Below are positions 55,540-64,000 of a stretch of 64,000 bases of DNA, piece after piece; the first letter of the stretch is position 1, and every line of letters begins with the position of its first letter. A program made the position numbers and the translations under genes. The notes beneath the pieces were generated by a model. The model was not told where the DNA came from. It ran no database searches and worked only from the letters and a program-made list of their open reading frames with translations. The DNA is from Pseudevernia furfuracea (taxonomy: Eukaryota > Ascomycota > Lecanoromycetes > Lecanorales > Parmeliaceae): assembly GCA_022315425.1 (NCBI GenBank), contig JAIUPT010000038.1:1054001-1118000 (forward strand). The letters are read 5' to 3'.

Positions 55540-56682
55540 AATGATTGGCGTGACGATTGGAAATTTTAGACAGCTCTCTTGCCTTGGCTGGAATGATCTT
55601 CTTTATCGCAATGCTCGATGAGCGTTTCACAGTGCAGGAAGGTGATTGATCCTGACCGCTACTCAGCCCTCACCGTCCACCTCCCTTCATCTGTCTACCA
55701 TCTTAATCCCCTTCAAATTCCGCACATCATCGTCATCACAGAAATGCTGAACTCCAACCGCCTGAATGTACCCATCCGAAATCACAACATGACAAAAAAC
55801 TCCATCATCAAAGCAGAAAACGTCTCCACCCTTTCCCTCCTTTCTAAACACATCCTAAATCCCACATCCTCAACCCCCAACACCAATCTTCACCACTCTC
55901 ATATCTATCCTCACCACCCAAAAAACAAACCAACAACCAGTACCATCATCTCCCCACCTCCCATCACAGCCCCAAAGAAGTCCCTCATTCAACCACCACC
56001 CCGGTCCCTAGCCACAACACCACATCAAATATTCTTAGAAAGCCAAAATCTTCACCCCCCTCTCACACTAATTGACAACTGAGTTTTCATCCCAAAGGAA
56101 ATTGGCTTGACAAAAAATGTTTTCTACTATTGTCGCCGCTTTTCCATACTCTAGAGGCTGCGCTCGAAATTGGTAGATCGGGAACGTCTCTGCGCCTGAA
56201 CCTCAACCACGCACGTTATCAGGTTACGTCGTAAAATTGTAATGGTTTTTTGATCAGAATATAATAGCAATCAAGCAGTATTCCCCCCCACTCTAAGCGG
56301 GCGCAGGATCACCCATGATTAGGTACCCAGGAGCACCCAGGCTCGCGCGAGAATAAAAGCAGCGCTCACCCTAGATCCGGTGGGGGGGTGAGTTTCGGGG
56401 CAGATTTCCGTCACCTTGGCTACCCGTAGAATGCATTCACGGTACTTAATATTGGCCGATGGGAACGACACGGTTGTAAAGGCGCCTATTCATATACACC
56501 ATCTATATTGCTTTCCAAGCATGCTTCTCCCATTTGACCCAGCACGTCTAAACGTGACATTGCAATGCCAAGCGCCAATATTCAATGCTCTGCTTCATGA
56601 TCAAACACCGTAACCATCCAATCGATCCTATTTGAGGACGTAACTCCATGTCAGGGCAATGAGCTCGGGCGCGAGTCGGACA
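55540..56682. other. Convergent intergenic region with a possible coding fragment
   Basis: This lies between the M35-like gene and tvp38. The plus-strand open frame at 55618-56082 is rich in Pro, Thr, Ser and His and has no motif. On the minus strand 55854-55687 a 55-residue open segment looks more protein-like (see separate entry). Otherwise nothing is recognised. Confidence 0.4.
55687..55854 (-). other. Possible 3' exon or gene remnant (uncertain)
   Basis: A minus-strand segment of 55 codons plus TGA reads with balanced composition (GDVFCFDDGVFCHVVISDGY, then IQAVGVQHFCDDDDVRNLKG). It begins directly after TTTAG, which could be a splice acceptor. No start codon, upstream exon or known family could be assigned. 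It may be the last exon of a small gene, a pseudogene fragment, or chance. Confidence 0.25.
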
Positions 56683-58088
56683 TTAACGTTGAGGCGGCTG
56701 TTTGTCGAGACCAATTGCTCCCTCTTCTTCGTCATCACCATACCTGAAGACATTATCATCATCAAAGTCGTCTCGGTAGCCCTCTGAGCCTCCATCGGGA
56801 CCGAGGAAATCTATTTGGTCGTCTCGAATGAGCGTAGCCGTCTGTTCCTCAGAATTATCCGAGAAGTCCTCTCCACTGTGTGTTGCTGGATGCTGGAGTC
56901 TAGACCTTTCTTCGGCCTCAATTTGCCGCGATCGAGCGAGTGTCCTGCGAATATCAGATAAAGGCTTCCGACAATTTTCAGAGACCGACCTTTTATAAAT
57001 GATCCAACCCGTAAGAACACCAAGAATGACGCCAAATATGATACTCGCCCAGTTGATGGCTTTAGTGGTCGTGTCCATCTTCTCTCCACTTTTTGCGATG
57101 ACTGCAAGTCGGGATCCAATAAATATTGCTATCAAGAGCTCTTAATGATTTCGAAGTCAGCATATCTCGTTTAGGATGTAACTTGAGTCGTGCGACCAGT
57201 CTAAGGAGTGGCTTGCTCCCGCAATATGTCTTGCGACCCAAAAACAACCTCAACAGGGCAAATAAACTCCGAGAAAATAACTTACTGGGTGTCGCGGCAG
57301 CAGTTGCGGCAGCGAACATAAGCGGCTGCACAGTAGGAAAAGTCGAAATGGCTCCGTTTGAGATGCTATAAGGGAGAGGGCAGAGTCTGATCATCACCAA
57401 AAGCTTCAGACCGTCGTGTTTGAGGACGAGAGATAGCGCTTCGTATCTTTTGTCGTTCGCTACGAGCCGATTCACGAACTTCGAGAGCAGCGTTCGAGAG
57501 ACTATGAACGAGCACGTAGATCCTACTACAGTGGCAGAGGCGACGATTGGCCAGCTGTCATCGTGTGAGCTGCCCGTAGAACTTCGCTGCGCTGGGCATG
57601 GATTGTGTGATAGCTTACCCCCATGGAAAGCCGTAGACGAAGCCAGCGAGCGTCAGGCAGGTTGAATAGCCTATTACCGGGGGAAACGCAGTCGCAAAAG
57701 TCATTGCCCAAAGAATCAGCCAACCTCCCTTCAGGTTCTTCCATTTTTCTGCCACTGGTTCCAGCCATGCAAATATTCTTTCGCTGAAGATAAGGAACAA
57801 TATGGCAAGGGTAATGGTGGCAAGGCCAGCAATGACAGACAGGGCCAACTGGGCCGAGGTCATTCCCTCTACCATCTTGAACGTTCGACGCCACAGCTTT
57901 TCCACGCTATTGAGAGACCTGTCTATGAAGCTTGATCTCCGTCGGCCATGACCCTGCTTGTTCCTCGTAAGCGACTGGCTCGACCGAGTCCATGATGCTT
58001 GAGTGTCTTGATGAGATATGTTGGGTGAGGATGGAGGAGGTGAGATGGGCAGAGCGAGTGCTCGCGCGGTGGAGTTATAATCAGTCAT
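56683..58088 (-). CDS. tvp38: Tvp38/TMEM64 family Golgi membrane protein
   Basis: Three exons (58088-57619, 57554-57286, 57140-56683) give 398 residues. A disordered N-terminus is followed by membrane helices LALSVIAGLATITLAILFLI, GWLILWAMTFATAFPPVIGY and the VTT/DedA core: FVYGFPWGWPIVASATVVGS (across the first splice), then SFIVSRTLLSKF, LVMIRLCPLPYSISNGAIST and ATPKLLIAIFIGSRLAVIAK (across the second splice). A last helix (IIFGVILGVLTGWIIYK) precedes an acidic cytoplasmic tail. Tvp38 proteins reside in Golgi/late vesicles. The related VMP1/TMEM41 group scrambles lipids, so a similar role is possible but not shown. Intron 2 (145 bp) is introner-like and splits the Pro-Lys junction of the ATPK motif. 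Confidence 0.9.
57141..57285 (-). repeat. Introner-like intron 2 of tvp38
   Basis: This 145-bp intron starts GTAAGTTATTTTCTCGGAG. It contains AGACATATTGCGGGAGCAAG and ends with ATGCTGACTTCGAAATC before the AAG acceptor. The internal and 3' blocks match those of the chitinase and qri7 introns with one or two changes. Its removal gives the conserved ATPKLLIAIFIGSRL. Confidence 0.72.
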
Positions 58089-58781
58089 GGCGTCCTTGGG
58101 AGCAGCAAAAGGCAGGACCGAGTATCATGATACATGTTAAGTCTTCAGGCCACGGGACAAAAGTACTCGGTCAGAATATTAATGTGTTTGGGTCAGCTCA
58201 TCAGCCTTGAAAGGCCGCAGGTTCTCGGCCCGAGCCGCTTTATACTCTACATCATTCGCATTTCCTAGGGTTCGCAAGTCAACCTCATTTCATCAATATT
58301 AATCTTTCATGCAACGCGTGTAATATTGACTACGGTACCAAGAGTACCGTACGTGTCTCGAAGCTACCATGCAACAATTGCGAAGGGACAGCTTCGAAGC
58401 GAGGGTATGACATCCAGCTGAATTCAACTCTTCTTCGACCCTTGAATACTGGCGCTCAAGATTACCTAGTGCTAGACATGTTCCAGCAGAAAGATAAGGT
58501 ACTCTTTTCCGCCAAGCGCTGCTTCACTGTTTCTTCTGATTTCGGCAGTATCAGTACAAAGCCTTCAGGGCCCTTTGTCATTCCTCATTCATCTTGTGCC
58601 ACATTCGCCGTCTACAATCTCTATTTATAAGCACGTGGCTGTTCTCGCCTTGAAGCCTTTCCTTTGTTTTCACTGGCCGTCAGGGTCCACTTTCCACACC
58701 TGGCCTTTTCCCTTCCTATTTAAGTTGATCCAATATTTCCATGTGCATGCCATGTGTTTTGCCAAGCAACTTGATCTCACT
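58089..58781. promoter_or_regulatory. Divergent promoter region tvp38 / Ser-rich protein gene
   Basis: No supported gene. ACGGTAC..GTACCGT (58332-58350) is a short inverted repeat. An open frame of 62 codons at 58442-58630 could be an upstream ORF of the next gene, but nothing supports its translation. Confidence 0.35.
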
Positions 58782-60140
58782 ATGTCTCCAATTTCCCCTC
58801 TCTCGCCTGTCTCTCCCATGTCACCTGCTAAACCCCCCCATCTCGTGCTCAATCAGCATTCTTCATCTCTTTCCGGTATGGAGATAGCTGTACCTTCACC
58901 CTTGACTCCTGCTTTCAGAGACTTCCGTGCCAGTACTAGCAAGGCCCTACCTCCAACTCCAAGAAAAGCATCTATTCCCTACAATTCTCACAGCGCTCCG
59001 ACCTCAAGGAAAGCATCTGCTACTTACAGCAACCTTAAGGAAGAGAGACCAAGGACGCCCAGATTTGCCTTACAAGACGAAGTACTATCTTCCAAGACCT
59101 TCCTATCACCCCCGGAGGCTCGGTCGAGCACCTCCAAAATACCAGACAAAGTACCACTGCGGCCACAACTGACACGAGATGTTCAGACCCAAGGAGCCCA
59201 TGACTTCGCGGCTCGAGAACAGCCATCAGGGAATTCTCTCTTTACCGAATGGAAGGCTCCTAAATACGAATATTCAGACGACGAATATGGCTCGAGCTTG
59301 CCGACTTCAAGGAGGGCCTCCAGCCAGGGGAGCTGGGCGCCGTCCGAACGTACCCAAAGTGCTGATGAGAGAGCCCGAGACTATACATCCGTGTTACCCG
59401 CATCTGTTCCGGCGCCATTCTACTCAGAGTCCGGCTTTGTGCCGTCCGAGATGTCAGCTCGGATTACCGATGTATTTGATGGGGCACTCATGCCAGCACC
59501 CCTAGTTTTGAGTGGTAATTCCGAGGATAGAAAACTTTCGAGTCAATTCTCTTCCTCCGATTCCGAGGCCGATAGTCTACATGACGAATCCAAGCGTTCT
59601 CTAAAATCCCGCGCGAAAAAGGCATTCCATTCACGCAAGGCCTCACAGGAGAGGAGAGAGAAGGCACACGCAGATTTGAAACTGTCACAGCACAGACAAG
59701 CAAGCGAGCTCACCACAGCAAAGCACGCCAGCCTCCAGAACGGCATTGATGAAATGTATAATACCCTTACAGGTCTCTATTCACCCGCGAAGCCAAAGAT
59801 GAAGCACAACGCTGCCAATTCCAAGAGCAAAGCAATTGGTGGGGATCTGCGCCGCCAAGCCACACCTGTGACAGCAGATGAGAAATCTGGCAAGAAAGCC
59901 AGGGATTTGCCGAAGAGGGATGATTCAGTGGGAAAGAAGCTCGCAAGCGTTTTTCAAAATGGGGCATTGGCGGTAGGGTTTGATAGAGGGAAGGAACAGA
60001 AAATGAAGAACGAGGAGTAAGTACATTTCCTATAACCAGGAATTCTATCTTGAAGAAGCCATGCTAACTTGGAATTGTGCAGATGGAGAGCGGACATGAA
60101 GAGGAAGATTGTGCTGGTTAGACCTCAGGGTCAAAGTTAA
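58782..60140 (+). CDS. Ser/Pro-rich disordered fungal protein, function unknown
   Basis: Two exons (58782-60016, 60083-60140) with a 66-bp phase-2 intron give 430 residues from MSPISPLSPVSPMSPAKPP. An in-frame ATG at 58752 (MCFAKQLDLT) would add ten residues. I recognise no domain. The N-terminus has SP repeats (possible phosphorylation sites). The middle has Arg-Lys-Ala-Ser motifs (TPRKASIP, SRKASATY, SRRASSQG, SRKASQER) that look like basophilic kinase sites. A charged helical stretch near the C-terminus includes ERREKAHADLKLSQHRQASE and DEMYNTLTGLYSPAKPK. The last exon encodes only WRADMKRKIVLVRPQGQS, a short basic and hydrophobic tail seen in similar fungal hypothetical proteins. A signalling or scaffold role is speculation. 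Confidence 0.72.
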
Positions 60141-60552
60141 TTTTGAAATTTCAACTTCAATTTCAATTTTGTTATTAATTACTCTATTAGAGAACAGAAT
60201 CACAAAACAAGATAGATACAGTAATTAATATAAAGATATGTCTTACGCGAAGAATACTGTATGTATGTTGGTATTATTGCTTTTGGTTGCATTCTCCACG
60301 TGCAGAGGATGGTAGGACTCAGGAGGTTGTCCTTGCCGCTTCACCCTGACCCCGCATGATCGACCCGAGGGGCCGAGTGACCCCGCAAATGCGGCTAGCC
60401 TCCAGGTACTACCTTATGATAGTAAGGTACCTTGGATCTAAGATATACCTATAAGTAGTGCATCAAGCTCCTTTAACATACCTTAAATACATAAATAACA
60501 GTTGATACCTCCATAATCAATCAAAGCTCTCTTTCGAGAATTGACATCCATC
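60141..60552. promoter_or_regulatory. Promoter region of ams1
   Basis: AT-rich downstream part of the Ser-rich gene, then the ams1 promoter. A TACCTTA..TAAGGTA inverted repeat with 7-bp arms lies at 60410-60429, and TGACCCCGCA occurs twice (about 60349 and 60379). No gene is seen. Confidence 0.4.
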
Positions 60553-63500
60553 ATGGGCGGCGAAACAGCAACCAGGAGGACGGCGAACACCTTTCCAAAG
60601 CTCTCAGCAGGTCCCGTAGCGCAGCAGATACATTCGATTTACAAGGGTAGACTGGGAACCTTCACGGATCGAGGACAATATGCAACACAAAATTTGTGGG
60701 CGTATGTTGCGGTCGAGCCGTTGAAACTGGTGTGCTTCGCTGATTGATGACGAAAATAGGAAAATGTACGAGGGTAAAGCCTCCGGTGAAGAATACATCA
60801 GACTCTCCGTCTATTCCCCTCCCGATCTAGCTCGACCGCATTTCACTGAAGCTATATCCCACGAGTTCAAGAAGACACAGGTTGGGGCATCATTCGGGCC
60901 CAGCTGGTCCACTCATTGGATCAAAGTGGAGCTCAAAGTGCCCTCGCATCTGCAGAAACTGGAACAGCTCGAGCTTCATTGGGACGCTGGCAATGAAGGG
61001 CTGATCTGGACCGAAGACGGGATTCCATTGCAGGGTTTAACCGGAGGAGACCGAACAGAATGGGTCCTTCCAAAAGATTTTCGGGACGGCAAATCTCATA
61101 CGTTCTATATTGAGATGGCGTGCAATGGAATGTTTGGCAATGCTCCAGGCGGAGACTCCATCCAACCGCCAGACCCAAATAAGTATTTCCAGTTATGGAA
61201 AGCGGAAATCGTAGCCGTGAACCAGGAAGCCAGGGCGTTATTTTACGATTTCTGGATCATGGGTGACGGCGCGCGAGAATTCCCAGAGAACTCATGGGAG
61301 TCGCATGAAGCGTTACAGCTTTGCAACAAGGTCATAGATACCTTTATTGCTGGTGACGGAAGTCAGGAATCAATCGTCGAGTGCCGTAAAATTGCCTCAA
61401 AATATCTTGGTGATGTCAATTCATCCAAAGTATACGACAATGATAAAGAGTATCTAATCTACGGCATTGGAAATTGCCATATTGATACATGTTGGCTTTG
61501 GCCGTGGGCGGAGACAAAGAGGAAGGTCGCTCGTTCATGGGCAAATCAGTGTGATCTGATAGATCGCTACCCAGAACATCGGTTCGTAGCATCTCAAGCA
61601 CAACAGTACAAATGGCTACAGCAACTCTACCCGGCTCTCTTTGATCGAGTTAAATCCAAGATCAAAGATGGGAAGTTCCAGGTTATTGGCGGCAGTTGGG
61701 TCGAGCATGATACGAACTTGCCCAGCGGAGAGTCCTTGGTACGACAGTTTTTGTACGGTCAAAGGTTCTACGAGAGCCATTTCGGTGAACGTAGTCGAAC
61801 GTTCTGGCTACCAGATACTTTTGGCTACTCCACTCAGCTGCCACAGCTTTGCCGGCTTGCGGGTATGAGTCGTTTCTTCACTCAGAAACTAAGCTGGAAC
61901 AACATTAATACTTTCCCACATACGACTTTCAACTGGGTCTCACTTGATGGCAGTCAGGTACTGTGTCACATGGCGCCTGCTGAAACCTATACTGCCGACG
62001 CGCACTTTGGTGATGTGAGCCGCAGTGTTTCCCAAAACAAATCAATGGATCAAGATGCTACGGGACTGCTCGCCTTCGGTAAAGGCGACGGTGGAGGCGG
62101 TCCAACCTTCGAGATGCTCGAAAAGCTCCGAAGGTGTCGAGGTTTGAGTGACACCACAGGTCTCTTGCCTCGAGTCCAAATGGGTGCCTCCGTAGAAGAC
62201 TTTTTCGACAGATTAGAGAAGAAAGCGGAGGAGGGTACTAAGTTCGTGACATGGTACGGTGAGCTGTACTTCGAACTGCATAGAGGATGTTATACCACCC
62301 AAGCAAACAACAAGTGGAACAATAGGAAAACCGAAATCATGATGCACGACATCGAGTATCTCGCGACGTTGGCTACTATTAAAGACAGCTCTTACAAATA
62401 TCCAAAGAAAGACATCGATGATATTTGGGAGAATACACTCTTGTGTCAATTTCATGACTGTCTACCGGGCAGCGCGATCGAGATGTGCTACAGGGATTCG
62501 GATAAATTGTACGAGTATGGTTTCAAGACTGGCGAGAAGCTGATGAAGGATGCATTGTCTGTCCTCAACTTTACCAGACAAGACTCGGGCAAAGGTAGCA
62601 TGACTGCGATCAATACCCTTCCATGGTCACGATCAGAGATCGTCAAGCTCCCCCAGGTCATGGAGTCGAAAGACTTGGAATATGCCCTTATACAGGGCGG
62701 TCCCGGGGTAATCAAGGTCGAGCCATTGACAGCAAAGGATGCCAGGTCAAGAGCGTCTATCAAAGAGATCAAGCAAGGCGTATTCCAGCTATCGAACGCT
62801 CGCTACAAGGTAGAAGTGGAAGGCGGCAGTATCACTTCCCTGATCGACCTTTCTGTGAACCGCGAAATCATCGTCAAGGGAGGCAAGGCAAATCAGCTCG
62901 TCATCTTCGATGACAAGCCTTTGTATTGGCAAGCCTGGGATGTCGAGATTTACCATCTAGAGACCCGTAAAGAATTGCTGTCCGGCTCAAGCCGAATCGT
63001 TGAGGACGGTCCTCATATGGTCAGCCTGGTCACGGAGACCAAAATCAGCGAGAAAAGCTGGATCAAAACCACGATAAGTCTGGCAGCAAGCGTCGATGAC
63101 CAGCCTTCTTATATCGAGATGGCTAGCGAGATTGAATGGCGAGAGACGATGAAATTTCTCAAAGTGGAATTTCCAGTCGACATCGTGAATACGGAAGCCT
63201 CCTACGAGACGCAATTTGGAATCATTCGGCGACCTACTCACTACAATACCAGCTGGGATACGGCCAAATTCGAAGTCTGCTGCCATAAATGGGCCGATCT
63301 TTCAGAGCATGGTTATGGCGTTTCCATCATGAACGATAGCAAGCACGGCTTTGCAACATGTGGAAATATGATGCGTCTCTCTCTTTTACGAGCGCCAAAA
63401 GCACCGGACGCACATGCTGATATGGGTAATTCCATTGCACAGACAATTCCCAACATTTGAACCCTTCCACTAACACCTCCGCAGGCCGCCACTACGTCCG

Positions 63501-63921
63501 CTACGCCATTCTCCCCCACGCCGGTCCGCTCGACTCACGCACAGTTCGCACAGCCCGAAATTTCAACACGCCAATGAAGATATACTCCCATCCTTCCGCG
63601 TCGACCGCATCCTCGTTGCTTTCTAGCATCACTCTCCACGGCTCGCCAGCGCTAATCCTAGATACCATCAAACGCGGCGAAGATGATGAGGACGTGTCTC
63701 GCGGCGAGCTATCTAAGCGCAAGGGCAGAAGTATCGTTCTTAGAGTCTACGAAAGTTTGGGTGGTAAGGCTAGAGGCACAATCAAGACGTCGTTGGCGGT
63801 CAAGAAGGTCTGCAGGACAAATCTACTCGAGGATGATGAGGACGAAGTGGAGATCAAGAATGGGGAGATTGCAATTGAGCTGAGAGCTTTTGAGGTGGCA
63901 ACTTACCGCCTGCAATTGTGA
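60553..63921 (+). CDS. ams1: Vacuolar alpha-mannosidase Ams1 (GH38)
   Basis: Three exons (60553-60701, 60760-63425, 63485-63921; introns of 58 and 59 bp) give 1083 residues, the same as yeast Ams1. The GH38 catalytic part starts with YGIGNCHIDTCWLWPWAETK (zinc-binding His and Asp) and continues with FQVIGGSWVEHDTNLPSGES and RTFWLPDTFGYSTQLPQLCR (nucleophile Asp region). FHDCLPGSAIEMCYRDS supplies another ligand His. The C-terminal beta-domains end RAFEVATYRLQL. The enzyme removes alpha-mannose from free oligosaccharides in the vacuole and reaches the vacuole by the Cvt/selective autophagy route. No signal peptide is present, in agreement with that route. The splice at exon 2/3 restores ADMGRHYVRYAILPHAG. 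About 80 bp of 3' flank remain in the window. Confidence 0.95.
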
Positions 63922-64000
63922 ACGACGATAAGAGGAGGTTCTGCATCAGGTTCAATGTTACGGGCATGAGATCGGATGGGTTGGGCTTCACGGGGAACAA

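Noticed and set aside
55618..56082. 154-codon plus-strand open frame
   Set aside because: Low-complexity Pro/Thr/Ser/His composition and no motif, in a C-rich region. Probably chance.
60349..60390. Possible tRNA-like GC-rich segment before ams1
   Set aside because: It has a TGACCCCGCA direct repeat but no cloverleaf, no T-loop GGTTCRANYCC and no acceptor stem.

Overview
This 64-kb window is nuclear DNA of a filamentous ascomycete (Pezizomycotina). The evidence is small spliceosomal introns (mostly 42-105 bp, GT..AG, CTRAC-type branch sites), pyrimidine-rich leaders, tightly spaced genes on both strands, and fungus-specific families (Kex2, Qri7, Snt2, Tvp38, Ams1, DUF1776, Alt a 7/Ycp4-type flavodoxin). 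Several longer introns look like introner-like elements, which are best known from Dothideomycetes, but I cannot fix the class from sequence alone. I reconstructed 23 protein genes. No tRNA, rRNA, CRISPR array, transposase or biosynthetic cluster was recognised.

Layout: 1.6-2.6 kb Myb-like protein (+); 2.8-4.6 kb mitochondrial tRNA threonylcarbamoyltransferase Qri7 (-), divergent from the mitochondrial Ca2+-regulated aspartate/glutamate carrier (+, 5.0-7.2 kb); HhH-GPD glycosylase-like protein (-), divergent from the mitotic-exit GAP Bub2 (+); short-chain dehydrogenase (+, 11.0-11.9 kb); SulP sulfate permease (-, 12.3-15.0 kb); a 2-kb gene-free stretch; chromatin reader Snt2 (-, 17.0-22.8 kb), divergent from a HELQ-like helicase (+, 24.0-26.8 kb).

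The middle holds a Ycp4/Alt a 7 flavodoxin (-), the GARP subunit Vps53 (-), a small secreted cysteine-rich protein (-), a GH18 chitinase (-), the CPSF30 homologue Yth1 (+), a DUF1776 protein (-), the DNA-protein crosslink protease Wss1 (+) and a very long PhoD-type phosphatase (-). The right part holds kexin Kex2 (+), sorting nexin Snx4 (-), a secreted double-domain M35-like metallopeptidase (+), Tvp38 (-), a Ser-rich disordered protein (+) and the vacuolar alpha-mannosidase Ams1 (+). Most genes are housekeeping and share no pathway. Secretory and vesicle traffic recurs (Vps53, Snx4, Tvp38, Kex2), and two of the secreted products carry possible Kex2 dibasic sites.

Two observations stand out. 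(1) The flavodoxin gene ends at the usual family length with TGA in the context TGA-CTA-G, the known fungal readthrough signal. The same frame then stays open for 84 codons and ends in a CaaX box (CVIL). This predicts a soluble form plus a low-abundance, prenylated, membrane-bound form. (2) At least five long introns (145-171 bp), in four genes, share a 3' block (CTGACTCCGAA or a close variant), and three of them also share an internal block (GACATATTGCAGGAGCAA-like). This points to a family of introner-like elements.
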